64,000 nucleotides of DNA from QFOX01 sp033763655. Lineage in GTDB: Bacteria; Pseudomonadota; Alphaproteobacteria; Rickettsiales; UBA3002. The notes beneath the pieces are model-generated. The model was not told the origin of the DNA, searched no databases, and saw nothing but the letters and a program-made list of their open reading frames with translations. Positions 16,512-25,567 of this stretch are shown in pieces (the first letter of the stretch is position 1; each line of letters starts with the position of its first letter). The position numbers and the translations under genes were made by a program. Location: assembly GCA_033763655.1 (NCBI GenBank), contig JANRKD010000001.1, forward strand, positions 1-64,000. The letters run 5' to 3'.

Positions 16512-17110
16512 ACAACGAAACGATGACCAACGAGAAAGGCCATCTGGTGCCAATGGCACTGGTGAAGGCAGAACATAAGCTTGAAAATGACCTGGTGCTG
16601 GATCTGTTTGATAAAGCGCGCCGGATGAACGCCGAAATAGCGCGCTTCAAAATCACCGCCACCGATGACATCGAGGCCTTCCTCGCTCTGGTAGGTGAAA
16701 AATACGGTGTTAGGAAAGGTGGCCAGAAAGGCAACATCACACTGCTGTCCTACGACGGGCTGACCAAGGTGCAGGTGGCGGTTGCCGAAAGCATTGCCTT
16801 TGGCCCGCAGTTACAAGTGGCCAAGACTCTGGTTGATGAGTTCATCAAGGAAAGTATCGAAGGCGTGAACGAGAACATTTGCGCGTTGGTGAATCATGCT
16901 TTCGCGGTCGATAGGGAAGGTAAGGTCAATCGGTCGAACATCCTTAGCCTGCGCCGTCTCGACATCAAGGCGGAGAAGTGGAAACAGGCAATGGCGGCCA
17001 TCGCGGACTCGATGCGCGTCACCTCGACCAAGCAATACATCCGCTTCTATCAGCGCCGCGATCCGGTCGCGCCGTGGGTGGCGATGCCTCTCGATTTCGC
17101 AGCGGTGTAA
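16508..17110 (+). CDS. DUF3164 family phage protein
   Basis: This 200-residue protein matches the DUF3164 family, a conserved but uncharacterised component of Mu-like early operons. It shows a helical N-terminus (LVLDLFDKARRMNAEIARFK), a central YDGLTKVQVAV strand region and a conserved end (RRLDIKAEKWKQAM ... IRFYQRRD). Its place between the DNA-binding accessory genes and gemA fits the family. Confidence 0.82.
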   Translation: MNNETMTNEKGHLVPMALVKAEHKLENDLVLDLFDKARRMNAEIARFKITATDDIEAFLALVGEKYGVRKGGQKGNITLLSYDGLTKVQVAVAESIAFGPQLQVAKTLVDEFIKESIEGVNENICALVNHAFAVDREGKVNRSNILSLRRLDIKAEKWKQAMAAIADSMRVTSTKQYIRFYQRRDPVAPWVAMPLDFAAV

Positions 17111-17274
17111 TGATGGCCAAGCAAACCCTCATCCACCACACCGCCCATTGCTTCGATTGCGGCAAGCAAGTCGATGCGCGGAATGCGCTGGCATGGGCCC
17201 ATAACCACGCCAATCGGTATGGACACGCTGTTGAACTGCAACTGGGATACCGCATTAAACCGGAGAACAAATAA
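17110..17274 (+). CDS. Small phage protein with a CxxC knuckle
   Basis: A 54-residue protein starting in the TAATG overlap with the previous gene and ending at the ATG of gemA. It carries HCFDCGKQVDARNALAWAH, a pattern seen in small zinc-binding phage proteins. An alternative start is one codon downstream. Confidence 0.6.
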   Translation: MMAKQTLIHHTAHCFDCGKQVDARNALAWAHNHANRYGHAVELQLGYRIKPENK

Positions 17275-17978
17275 TGAAAAAAGTCATTTCCTTCAAAGCC
17301 CGATCCGGCGGGAAAACATTCGACGCTCGGCGCGGCCTAATCGCCAAGGTGCATGTGGCGAAGAAGCAGCTGGCGATGGAAGACGAAAGCTATCGTTCGC
17401 TGCTGCGTCGCATTACCGGGAAAGACAGCGCAGCTGATCTGACGAAGGGGCAGCTGGAATCGGTGCTCAGGGAGTTCGAGCGCCTGGGATTCAGCGGCAC
17501 CGTGCGCCGCACGAAACCGGGCGGACTGCCGAGTGAGCCGCAGGCGAAGCTGATCCGGGCGCTTTGGTTCAATCTCTATCACCTTGGCGAATTAGATAAT
17601 CCGGCCGAGGATGCGCTGGTTGCTTACTGCCACCGGATGAGTGGCGTGGCGCGCATTGAATGGATGCACTCTGAACAGTTCGATAACGTTATTCGCGGCC
17701 TGCGCGGTTGGCTCCAGCGGATTGGCTGGGAAAACCCGACGAGCGAGGATATACGCGCTCTCACCATTTTACGCCTCCAGCATGGGGTGCAGGACTCCCC
17801 CACCGATTATAGCAGCCTTGCTGCAAAGGTGGCTACCATCCGGGCGCAGTGCAACCGCATCGATCAGCCGATGGATAAACTTATGGATCTGTGGAGCGCC
17901 GAGGAACTGGACGAGATAATCCGCATTCTTGGCCAAACATGTCGCTCCGTCAAGGCGCAGCAGAGGGAGTCGAAGTAA
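17274..17978 (+). CDS. gemA: GemA-like regulatory protein (gp16 family)
   Basis: This 234-residue protein contains the GemA signature LIAKVHVAKKQLAMEDESYR followed by LLRRITGKDSAADLTKGQLE. Mu GemA modulates host gene expression and DNA topology early in development. The start overlaps the previous stop (AATAATGA region). It lies directly before the Mor-like activator, as in Mu. Confidence 0.85.
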   Translation: MKKVISFKARSGGKTFDARRGLIAKVHVAKKQLAMEDESYRSLLRRITGKDSAADLTKGQLESVLREFERLGFSGTVRRTKPGGLPSEPQAKLIRALWFNLYHLGELDNPAEDALVAYCHRMSGVARIEWMHSEQFDNVIRGLRGWLQRIGWENPTSEDIRALTILRLQHGVQDSPTDYSSLAAKVATIRAQCNRIDQPMDKLMDLWSAEELDEIIRILGQTCRSVKAQQRESK

Positions 17979-18358
17979 TGCGCCACCGCCGCTACGATCA
18001 TCTGATCTTGAGCGACTCGCCCAACACGGCGAGCCTCTTGGCGTTGATCGGCGATGAAAAGCTGGCGCAACTCTCGCTCGACTTTGGCGGAGCGGTCATT
18101 TCAATCCCGCTTAAAGTAGGAGAGAATAGTCCTATCGCCTACAGTATTGGCCTGCCAGCGGCGCAGATGCTGTCAGATATCTGGGGCGGCATGCAATTCA
18201 CGGTGCCTTTGGGCGTGGGCAAAACCGAACGTATCCTGCGACTGATCAGTGAAGGAAGGCCCATTAACAAGATTACCCGAATCGTCGGCGTGTCACGTTC
18301 GACCATCTATCGCATTATCGCCGCCGAAGAAGAAAAAAACCAGCTCGACCTGTTCTAA
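17978..18358 (+). CDS. Mor-like middle/late transcription activator
   Basis: A 126-residue protein of the Mor/C activator family. The dimerisation part contains DIWGGMQFTVPLGVGK, and the C-terminus is a helix-turn-helix (KITRIVGVSRSTIYRII). In Mu this activator turns on the middle promoter that drives the late regulator C. No separate C gene is seen here, so this protein may activate the late operon directly. The start is in a TAATG overlap with gemA. Confidence 0.8.
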   Translation: MRHRRYDHLILSDSPNTASLLALIGDEKLAQLSLDFGGAVISIPLKVGENSPIAYSIGLPAAQMLSDIWGGMQFTVPLGVGKTERILRLISEGRPINKITRIVGVSRSTIYRIIAAEEEKNQLDLF

Positions 18359-18411
18359 TGTAACAGGCGGTACAATGCCAGAACCTCGCGCCTGCGCGTA
18401 ACCTCGCGTTT

Positions 18412-18987
18412 ATGCTGCGCTTATTACAGAATTACATGAATCGTTTTTTCCCGTTGGTGCGTGCGGATGACGGCAGAGTTTTTATGAAAACTGCTGCCGT
18501 CGGCGGGGCGCTCGGCATGGTGTTACTGCTCGTCCCGCAGCTTGAAGGCTTGCGTCTTGGCGCCTATCTCGACTCGGCAGGCATCCCAACCATCTGCTAT
18601 GGCCACACTGCCAGCGTCCGCATGGGGCAGACCCGCAGCGAGGCCGAGTGCGCCGAACTGCTGAAAGGCGATCTGGGGGTTGCACTCGCCGCAGTGCGCC
18701 GGAACGTGCATCAACCCATCCCGGAGTCGATGGAAGCCGCGCTGGCAAGCTTCACCTACAACGTCGGCGTGACGGCATTCGAGCATTCTACGCTGCTCCG
18801 TTTGGTCAATCAGGGCCAGTTCAGGGATGCATGCGCGCAGATGAAGCGCTGGAACTGTGAGAAAGCTCCGGCCGGCCTGGGCGACAAGACGGGCAATTGC
18901 AAGACCGCAAAGCGTAACAAGCGCTTCAACAAAGGGTTGGCGAAACGGCGCGATATGGAGGTTGCCGTATGCTTGCGCGATATTTGA
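18412..18987 (+). CDS. GH24 endolysin, probable signal-anchor type
   Basis: This 191-residue lysozyme should cleave peptidoglycan at lysis. The T4-lysozyme catalytic triad spacing is exact: E45, D54, T60 in EGLRLGAYLDSAGIPTICYGH. A hydrophobic weakly polar helix just before it (AAVGGALGMVLLLVPQ) suggests a signal-arrest-release anchor, which would remove the need for a classic holin; none is obvious nearby. Starts at 18412, 18436 or 18484 are all possible. The short gap 18359-18411 contains two copies of ACCTCGCG and may hold the lysis promoter. Confidence 0.87.
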   Translation: MLRLLQNYMNRFFPLVRADDGRVFMKTAAVGGALGMVLLLVPQLEGLRLGAYLDSAGIPTICYGHTASVRMGQTRSEAECAELLKGDLGVALAAVRRNVHQPIPESMEAALASFTYNVGVTAFEHSTLLRLVNQGQFRDACAQMKRWNCEKAPAGLGDKTGNCKTAKRNKRFNKGLAKRRDMEVAVCLRDI

Positions 18988-19481
18988 TCACAGCTGCTAC
19001 CGCCTTCCTGCTCGGCTTTGGCATCGCCGTCTATTGGCAATCGACGCTGCGTGAACTCGACACGGCAAAGCGCGACGCCGGCGATGCAAAGGCTACCGTG
19101 CAGGCGCATGAGAAGAATGTCCGGCTCGGCAGCACCATCAATTCCATCGAAGCAACCAGCATGAAGGAGATACACAATGCAACGAACGAAGCAGATCGTA
19201 TTCGCCACGATCTCACTGCTGGCGCTATCCGCCTGCAGCTCAACGCGACCTGTCCCGAGCTGCCCGCAGTTGCCACCGGTGCCCGCCTACCTAATGGATC
19301 CGGAGCCCGATTTGCTACCGCACCTCGACAACATCGTGAAACCCAATCGCTCGCCCACCTGAGACGCGTCGCTGAGCCGGATTATCTCGCATTGCGTCAG
19401 GGCATCCAGCGCTGCCACAGTAAAGTCACCGCCTTACAAGCTATACTGAAAGAGGAGCGCGATGTTGGAAATTCTAAGTGA
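18969..19481 (+). CDS. Inner-membrane spanin (Rz-like)
   Basis: A 170-residue protein with an N-terminal transmembrane anchor (YLITAATAFLLGFGIAVYW) followed by a long periplasmic coiled coil, typical of i-spanins that fuse inner and outer membranes at lysis. The o-spanin is nested in another frame at 19177-19362. It overlaps the end of the endolysin gene. Confidence 0.78.
   Translation: MLARYLITAATAFLLGFGIAVYWQSTLRELDTAKRDAGDAKATVQAHEKNVRLGSTINSIEATSMKEIHNATNEADRIRHDLTAGAIRLQLNATCPELPAVATGARLPNGSGARFATAPRQHRETQSLAHLRRVAEPDYLALRQGIQRCHSKVTALQAILKEERDVGNSK
19177..19362 (+). CDS. Outer-membrane spanin lipoprotein (Rz1-like), nested
   Basis: This 61-residue product lies wholly inside the Rz-like gene in another frame. 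It has a lipoprotein signal with lipobox LSAC and a short Pro-rich mature peptide (RPVPSCPQLPPVPAYLMDPE), both hallmarks of Rz1. AAGGAG precedes its ATG. The embedded architecture is as in lambda. Confidence 0.82.
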   Translation: MQRTKQIVFATISLLALSACSSTRPVPSCPQLPPVPAYLMDPEPDLLPHLDNIVKPNRSPT

Positions 19482-19791
19482 TTACGGGGGGATCATCCAA
19501 TGGGTGCTCACGATCTTCTGTGGCTGGGTATGGTGGAGCCTGCAGCGGCGCTTCACGACCAAAGAAGACCACAACCTGCTGAAGGACGACCACAGCGCGC
19601 TGGAGAAGCGCGTTACGTCGGTTGAGACCGCGATCAAGAACCTGCCGACGATCAGCAACCACAACGAGCTGCTGGTGAAGGTGATTGAGATCGGCGGCAA
19701 CGTGAAGAACACCGAGGAGAAAGTTATGCGCACCCAGCGCCAGACCGACCGCATCGAGGATTTCCTGTTTAAGGGGGTATTTAATCAATGA
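19462..19791 (+). CDS. DUF2730 family phage membrane protein
   Basis: This 109-residue protein has one N-terminal transmembrane helix (IIQWVLTIFCGWVWWSL) and a cytoplasmic coiled coil (LEKRVTSVETAIKNLP). This fits the DUF2730 family found between lysis and packaging genes in Mu-like phages. Function unknown. Confidence 0.75.
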   Translation: MLEILSDYGGIIQWVLTIFCGWVWWSLQRRFTTKEDHNLLKDDHSALEKRVTSVETAIKNLPTISNHNELLVKVIEIGGNVKNTEEKVMRTQRQTDRIEDFLFKGVFNQ

Positions 19792-20096
19792 CCAACGTGC
19801 CTGACTTCAAAGAGCATCTGGCGAAAGACCGTCGGCTCTGCATCTTGCGGGTGCTGACCGAAACCGGCGGCACAGCCAACGACTCAGTGCTGCACACCGC
19901 GCTGGAAGCGTTCGGTTTCCGCCGCCACCCGCGCACGACCGTCCACGAAGACATCCGCTTCCTGAAAAGCATCGGCCTGGTGGTCGAGGAGTGGGTGCGC
20001 AGCGTGCAGATCGTCACCATCACCACGCGCGGCGTCGATGTCGCTGAAGGCCGCGAAATCGTCGAGGGCGTCAAGAAACTTTCCATTGGGGTGTAG
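19788..20096 (+). CDS. Winged-helix phage protein (Mu gp26-like)
   Basis: A 102-residue predicted winged-helix protein (RRLCILRVLTETGGTANDSV ... TVHEDIRFLKSIGLVVEE). It belongs to a conserved small family that precedes the small terminase in Mu-like phages. Overlaps the previous gene by four bases. Confidence 0.75.
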   Translation: MTNVPDFKEHLAKDRRLCILRVLTETGGTANDSVLHTALEAFGFRRHPRTTVHEDIRFLKSIGLVVEEWVRSVQIVTITTRGVDVAEGREIVEGVKKLSIGV

Positions 20097-20097
20097 C

Positions 20098-20661
20098 ATG
20101 AGCAAAAACCGCCCCAGCTCCATCGACCGTCTGCCGGACGAAGTGCGTGAGGAGATCGCGCGCCTGCGCAACAGTGGACGCACCATCAACGAGATCATGG
20201 CCGTATTGCGTAGCCTCGACGGCATCGAGCAGGTGCCTTCTCGCTCGGCGCTCGGCCGGCACCTGAAGCATCAGGAAAAGGTGATGGAGCGCATCCGCGA
20301 AAGCCGCCAGTTGGCTGAGGCGCTCTCAAAGAACTTCGGGGACAAGCAGACCAGCGACGTGACGCGCATGAACCTGGAACTGCTCCAGGACATCATCCTG
20401 CGCGCGACGATGGCCGGCGACGACGAAGGCAATGCGGCAGCGTTCGAGCCAAAGGACATTATGTTCCTGGCCACCGCGCTGGAGAAGGCAGCGAAAGCAG
20501 GCAAGACGGACTTCGACCAGCAACTGTCCGCCGCGCGCGAGATCGAGCGTCGGGCCGCGACCGAGAAGGCTGCGGACTCCGCTGTCGCCGCCGCGAAAAA
20601 GCAAGGTCTGTCGGCCGACACCATCAAAGCGATCAAGCAAAGCATCCTGGGGGTTAAGTGA
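20098..20661 (+). CDS. DUF3486 family protein, probable small terminase subunit
   Basis: This 187-residue protein matches DUF3486, the Mu gp27-type family that recognises DNA for packaging. An N-terminal HTH (SIDRLPDEVREEIARLRNSG, TINEIMAVLRSL, SRSALGRHLK) precedes a helical Lys/Ala-rich region. The start at 20098 lies one base after the previous stop codon. Confidence 0.82.
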   Translation: MSKNRPSSIDRLPDEVREEIARLRNSGRTINEIMAVLRSLDGIEQVPSRSALGRHLKHQEKVMERIRESRQLAEALSKNFGDKQTSDVTRMNLELLQDIILRATMAGDDEGNAAAFEPKDIMFLATALEKAAKAGKTDFDQQLSAAREIERRAATEKAADSAVAAAKKQGLSADTIKAIKQSILGVK

Positions 20662-20846
20662 TGGCCGAAACAGATGACAGCGAACTGGACGACGCCGAGA
20701 TGTGGATTCGTAGCGAAAGCCTGCGCGCGGCCGTGCGCGCCAAGTCACATCTGCCAACCGAAAAGATTATCGAAACCGCAATGGTGTTTGAATGGTATCT
20801 GCGCGGCGAGATCCCGCCCGAGGGCATGAGCAAGGAGTTCCATTAA
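20661..20846 (+). CDS. Small acidic phage protein
   Basis: A 61-residue acidic protein (ETDDSELDDAEMWIRSESLR) between the terminase genes. The start overlaps the stop of the small terminase gene (AAGTGATG). No family is recognised. Confidence 0.6.
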   Translation: MAETDDSELDDAEMWIRSESLRAAVRAKSHLPTEKIIETAMVFEWYLRGEIPPEGMSKEFH

Positions 20847-20848
20847 TC

Positions 20849-22399
20849 ATGCTGCCTGACATCCTCCTTGGTTACCAGAAGAAAGCCATCAGCCTTATGG
20901 CGACCACGGCGGTCGGCTTCGTGGAGAAGTCGCGCCGTGTTGGTCTGACCTGGGCAATTGCAGCCGACGCCGTTCTCAACGCCTCGGCCAACAAATCGGC
21001 CGGCGGCATGGACGTGTTCTATATCGGCTTCAATCTCGACATGACGAAGGAGTTCATCGACACCTGCGCCAACTGGGCCAAGCAGTTCAGCTATGCCGCG
21101 ACCGAGGTAGAGGAATTCGTGTTCCGCGATGGCAACGGAAAAGACACGAAAGAGATACAGGCATTCCGCATCAACTTCGATTCCGGTTTCGAAATCGTCG
21201 CCCTCACCAGCCGTCCACGTTCGCTGCGCGGTCGCCAGGGCTATGTGATTATCGATGAGGCCGCGTTCCATGACGACTTGAAGGAGTTGATGAAGGCGGC
21301 GCTGGCGCTGCTGATGTGGGGCGGTAAGGTGCTGGTGATCTCAACCCATGACGGTCAGGACAACGCCTTTAACCAATACATTCAGGACATCCGCGCCGGG
21401 CGGCTGAAGTATGGGCTGCTGCGCATCGATTTCGATGACGCGCTACGCGATGGCCTTTACCAGCGCATCTGCCTCACACTCGGCCGGGAATGGTCACCAG
21501 CGGCGGAAACTGCTTGGCGGCAGGAGATCATCGAGTTCTATGGCGATGGCGCCGACGAGGAACTGTTCTGCCAGCCGCGCCAGGGCGGCGGCAAGTTTCT
21601 GCCCGGCACGCTGATCGAGTCGCGCATGATCGATGCGCCGGTGCTGCGCTACGCCTGCACCAACGAGTTCGTATTCGAAAGCGAAATCACCCGCCAACGC
21701 ACCGTTGAGGAATGGTGCGAGGAGAACTTACAGCTGCTGTTAAAGGCGCTCGATCCACGTCTGCAGCACTTCTTCGGTGAAGACTTCGGCCGCAATGGTG
21801 ACTTGACCTCGCTATTTCCCATGCAGATGACCCAAAGCCTGATGCGCCGCGTCCCGTTCGTGGTGGAGCTGCGCAACGTGCCCTTCGCCCAGCAGCGGCA
21901 GATTGTATGGTATATCCTCGACCGCCTGCCGCGCTTTGCCGGCGGTGCGTTCGATGCGCGTGGCAACGGCTCGCAGCTGGCCGAGGAAACCATGCAGCGC
22001 TATGGCAGCGGGCGCATTCATCAGGTGATGATTTCACAAGCCTGGTATCTCGAAGCGTTGCCGAAATACAAGGCGGCCTTCGAGGACGGCACGGTGCTGC
22101 TGCCGCGCGATGCCGACATTCTTGCCGATCACCGGGCGGCCGAGCTGGTGAAGGGTATCCCTCAAATCCCTGAGAAACGCAGCAAGGGCAAGGATGGCAG
22201 TCAGCGGCACGGCGACTCGCTGATCGCGGGCGCGATGGCATTCTGGGCGAGTCTTCAAGACCCGGTTCAATATGGGTATCAGCCCATCAAACGTGAGCAG
22301 CAGGCGCAGCCTGGCAAGCTTTCGATGCGGGCACAGGACGACGATTACACATACAACGCCGCCGGCCGCAATGGCATGGCGCGCGGGCAGAGCTGGTGA
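20849..22399 (+). CDS. Large terminase subunit (Mu gp28-like)
   Basis: This 516-residue packaging motor has an atypical Walker A at VEKSRRVGLTW and a Walker B with catalytic acid at YVIIDEAAFH. The C-terminal RNase-H-like nuclease domain begins around FGEDFGRNGDLTSLF, where the first Asp lies. AAGGAG occurs about 12 bases before the ATG. Mu-like terminases package by headful from flanking host DNA. Confidence 0.9.
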   Translation: MLPDILLGYQKKAISLMATTAVGFVEKSRRVGLTWAIAADAVLNASANKSAGGMDVFYIGFNLDMTKEFIDTCANWAKQFSYAATEVEEFVFRDGNGKDTKEIQAFRINFDSGFEIVALTSRPRSLRGRQGYVIIDEAAFHDDLKELMKAALALLMWGGKVLVISTHDGQDNAFNQYIQDIRAGRLKYGLLRIDFDDALRDGLYQRICLTLGREWSPAAETAWRQEIIEFYGDGADEELFCQPRQGGGKFLPGTLIESRMIDAPVLRYACTNEFVFESEITRQRTVEEWCEENLQLLLKALDPRLQHFFGEDFGRNGDLTSLFPMQMTQSLMRRVPFVVELRNVPFAQQRQIVWYILDRLPRFAGGAFDARGNGSQLAEETMQRYGSGRIHQVMISQAWYLEALPKYKAAFEDGTVLLPRDADILADHRAAELVKGIPQIPEKRSKGKDGSQRHGDSLIAGAMAFWASLQDPVQYGYQPIKREQQAQPGKLSMRAQDDDYTYNAAGRNGMARGQSW

Positions 22400-23961
22400 A
22401 GGAGCGGAAAGTGGCAACATTACTCGATCAATATGGACGGCCGATTCAGCGCGAAGCGTTGCTGCAGGAGCAGGCTGCGCCGCGCCTGACATCGGTGCGC
22501 AACGTACAGCACCAGTATTCAAGCGCGGGGCTGATCCCCCAGCAGCTCGCCTCCTACATGCGCCAGGCCGACGAAGGCGATGCGCAGGCCTATCTGGAAC
22601 TGGCCGAGCAGATCGAAGAAAAGGACGGCCATTATGTCGGCGTCCTTGGCCAGCGCAAGCGCGCCGTGACCGGACTGGCGATTACCGTTGAGGCGGCCTC
22701 TGAAGAAGAGCGCGACCAGAACATCGCACAGCTGGTGCGCGACTGGGTTGAACGCGATGAGTTGCGCACCGACCTGTTCGACATCATGGACGCTGTGGGC
22801 AAGGGGTTCTCCGTCAGCGAGATCATCTGGAACAACAGCAATCCTGCCGTCTGGACTATCGACCGCATCGAATGGCGCGACCCTCGCTGGTTCGGGTTCG
22901 ACCGTGCCGACGGCCGCACCGTGATGCTAAAGGCCGATGGCGGGCAACTCATGCCACTGACACCCTACAAATACATTGTTCATCAGGTGAAGGCAAAATC
23001 TGGCATTCCAATCAGAGGTGGCGTTGTCCGGCCATGCGCATGGTATTGGCTCTATAAGAACTTCTCGCTGCGCGACTGGGTCATCTTTGCCGAGACCTAC
23101 GGCCAGCCGCTACGCATCGGCAAATATGGCGCGGGTAGCACCGAGGAAGATCGTCGGGTTCTGTTGCGCGCCGTTGCCAATCTTGGCAGCGATGCCGGTG
23201 CGATTATCCCGGATTCGATGATGATCGAGTTCGTGAAGGATGCAAACCCCACAGGTTCCGTGGATCTTTTTGAGCGCCTGAGTAAGTATTGCGATGAGCA
23301 GATGAGTAAGGCCGTGCTGGGCCAGACGACAACGGCCGACTCACTCTCTGGCGGTGGCCTGGCCGGCAACCAGTCGCATAACGACGTGCGCGGCGACATT
23401 GCCGACGACGATGCAGCCTCTCTCTCCGCGACGCTGAATCGTCAACTGGTCAAGCCATTGGTCGATATTAATTTCGGCCCGCAGAAGAAATACCCGCGCA
23501 TTCGCATCCGCCGGCCGGAGTCGGTTGATGCGACCGCCCTTGGCGCATCGATCACGACCATCGTTAACCTTGGCGGAAAAGTCAGCGCCAAGCGCGCGGC
23601 TGACATGCTCGGCGTGCCACTGGCCGAGAAGGACGAGGAAACGCTGACGCCACAGGCACCGGCCGCCGGGCCTGTCATGATGTCACACCAAGTGAAAACA
23701 ACCGCTGCAGCAGGCGTGCCTGCAGGCGACGCCATTTATCATCTGGCCGGGCAGATGGCGGAAGGATGGCAGGAGATTTTAACCCCGCTTCAACAGGCCG
23801 TTGAAACCGCCATGAAGGAATCGTCGAGCTTTGACGAACTGAGCGACAAGCTACTGGCCATTGCCAGCCAGGCGGGCAGCGAAGAGCTGGCATCGCTCCT
23901 GGCGAAGGCGATGTTCACGGCGCGCGTCGCCGGCAACGTCGGAGCCAACCTGGAGCGGTAA
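22396..23961 (+). CDS. Portal protein (DUF935, Mu gp29-like)
   Basis: The 521-residue protein belongs to DUF935, the portal of Mu-like phages through which DNA enters the head. Conserved segments include GHYVGVLGQRKRAVTGL, GFSVSEIIWN and ETYGQPLRIGKYGAG. It overlaps the terminase gene by four bases (ATGA). Confidence 0.9.
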   Translation: MKERKVATLLDQYGRPIQREALLQEQAAPRLTSVRNVQHQYSSAGLIPQQLASYMRQADEGDAQAYLELAEQIEEKDGHYVGVLGQRKRAVTGLAITVEAASEEERDQNIAQLVRDWVERDELRTDLFDIMDAVGKGFSVSEIIWNNSNPAVWTIDRIEWRDPRWFGFDRADGRTVMLKADGGQLMPLTPYKYIVHQVKAKSGIPIRGGVVRPCAWYWLYKNFSLRDWVIFAETYGQPLRIGKYGAGSTEEDRRVLLRAVANLGSDAGAIIPDSMMIEFVKDANPTGSVDLFERLSKYCDEQMSKAVLGQTTTADSLSGGGLAGNQSHNDVRGDIADDDAASLSATLNRQLVKPLVDINFGPQKKYPRIRIRRPESVDATALGASITTIVNLGGKVSAKRAADMLGVPLAEKDEETLTPQAPAAGPVMMSHQVKTTAAAGVPAGDAIYHLAGQMAEGWQEILTPLQQAVETAMKESSSFDELSDKLLAIASQAGSEELASLLAKAMFTARVAGNVGANLER

Positions 23962-25221
23962 ATGGTCGATCTACGCGCATTGCCGCCCGAGGAGGCGCTC
24001 GATTTCTTTCGCAAGAAGGGCTTCAAGACGACCTTCGATCACCGGGAGATGATGGGCGAAGCGCACGCCTATTCATTTACGGTGGCCAAAGCCATGCGAC
24101 GGGATGTGCTGCAGGATATTCGCGCGGCAATGGATGATGCCATTGCCAAAGGGCAGACGCTCGATGCATTCAGGAAGAACCTGAAACCGACGCTGCAGGA
24201 AAAAGGATGGTGGGGAACCAAGACGATGGTCGATCCCCAGACCGGGAAGGAGAAGGAAGTTCAACTCGGCAGTTCGCGCCGGCTGCGGACAATTTTTGAA
24301 ACGAACATGCGAGCTTCCTATGCTGCCGGTCGCTGGGATGCCGTGCAACGTACCAAGAAGACATTTCCCTATTTGCGTTATGTCACTGTCGGTGACGGGC
24401 ATGTGCGGGCGGAGCATAAGAACTGGCACAATGTCGTAAAACCGGTTGATGATCCGTTCTGGGAAAAGCATTACCCGCCGAATGACTGGGGTTGCCGTTG
24501 CTGGGCGCAGCAGGTCTCGGAGGAAGATATTAAGAAGCTCGGCCTGTCGATTACCGATTACGATCCGGTTGGCTTGCCACGCACCTATTTTAACACCCGC
24601 ACCGGCGAGACGAAGTCGGTGCCGCAGGGCATCGCACCCGGCTTCGACTACAATGTCGGCCGGGCACGGATGCGGGCCATGACACCGCCGCCACTCGATG
24701 AGCCGCTGGGCGTGCCTTATCAAGGCCCAGCCGCCAAAGTGCCGATGCCACCCCCGCGCACCCTGCGGGATGACATTGAGCTGCCGGACGGCTTAAGCGA
24801 TGCGGAGTATGCGAGCCGTTTTCTGGAGGAGTTCGACGCGGGTATCGGATCGCCCAAGTTGTTTCAAGACGTCACTGGCGAGCAGTTGGTGATCTCCGAT
24901 GATCTGTTCAAGGACAGTCAGGGCGGCTGGAAGGTGCAGAAAAACAACCGCCACAAATACCTGCTGTTGCTGGCTCAAGCGCTGAAGCAGCCCGACGAGG
25001 TCTGGGAATACTGGGAGGAACTGAAGGATGGCAGCAAGCGCTTGCGCCGGCGCTACCTCACCCGCGTCCGTCTGGGCGATCAGGCGAAAGACGCGCTGAT
25101 CGCGTTCGAAACCGGCAAGGACGGATGGCATGGCGTGACCACCTTTCAATCGCAGGACAAGAGCTACCTGGAGAAACAGCGCAGGGGGGCGATGGTCTAT
25201 CGCAAGCCGGACAAAAAATAA
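23962..25221 (+). CDS. MuF-type head morphogenesis protein with C-terminal PBECR-like nuclease domain
   Basis: This 419-residue protein combines two modules. Residues about 60-230 are the MuF (Mu gp30) head-morphogenesis domain, with TIFETNMRASYAAGRWD and the conserved CRCWAQQVSEED end. From about 285 to 410 a separate alpha/beta domain (DVTGEQLVISDDLFKD, NRHKYLLLLAQALKQPDEVW, RRRYLTRVRLG, WHGVTTFQ, RRGAMVYRK) matches the phage-encoded barnase/EndoU/ColicinE5-D/RelE-like (PBECR) group. Such domains fused to MuF are proposed to be injected effectors with RNase activity. Only a Pro-rich linker joins the two. Confidence 0.85.
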   Translation: MVDLRALPPEEALDFFRKKGFKTTFDHREMMGEAHAYSFTVAKAMRRDVLQDIRAAMDDAIAKGQTLDAFRKNLKPTLQEKGWWGTKTMVDPQTGKEKEVQLGSSRRLRTIFETNMRASYAAGRWDAVQRTKKTFPYLRYVTVGDGHVRAEHKNWHNVVKPVDDPFWEKHYPPNDWGCRCWAQQVSEEDIKKLGLSITDYDPVGLPRTYFNTRTGETKSVPQGIAPGFDYNVGRARMRAMTPPPLDEPLGVPYQGPAAKVPMPPPRTLRDDIELPDGLSDAEYASRFLEEFDAGIGSPKLFQDVTGEQLVISDDLFKDSQGGWKVQKNNRHKYLLLLAQALKQPDEVWEYWEELKDGSKRLRRRYLTRVRLGDQAKDALIAFETGKDGWHGVTTFQSQDKSYLEKQRRGAMVYRKPDKK

Positions 25222-25223
25222 AA

Positions 25224-25253
25224 GGCCGCTTCGGTGCTACCCACCAAGCGGCC
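25224..25253 (+). terminator. Probable terminator after MuF gene
   Basis: GGCCGCTT (25224-25231) pairs perfectly with AAGCGGCC (25246-25253), 2 bp after the MuF stop. There is no strong T run. Confidence 0.5.
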
Positions 25254-25567
25254 GGAGTTGCTCTGGGGCGTCGGAATAGCGGCATCGAGCAACTGAGGAG
25301 ATACTACGCCAACCAGGGGGATAAATCAAGAGCCGGTTTTTTTCCATTCTAAGGGGGTTAGGGGGTTGCGGGCTATCACCCGCCCATTCCGAACCGAGAA
25401 GGGCAAAATTGAACGCGCTATAGAGGAATTAAACGCGGGTATCCACCCAAGGCACCCGGAGGATTCGGGCATGGGTCGCGCGCACGATGGGGTGGGCGAA
25501 TGGAGATGCGACATTGTAACGCCTGATACAATGCCCCGGGGCGCCGTTGCTTGTTACGGTGCCTGGC
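25254..25567. other. Gap within the late region, no convincing gene
   Basis: This stretch separates packaging genes from the protease/head genes. An open frame with a TTG start (25366-25617) crosses it, but it lacks a ribosome-binding site, has no family features and runs into the protease gene. The position would suit a late promoter; I see no clear -10/-35 pair. Confidence 0.4.
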
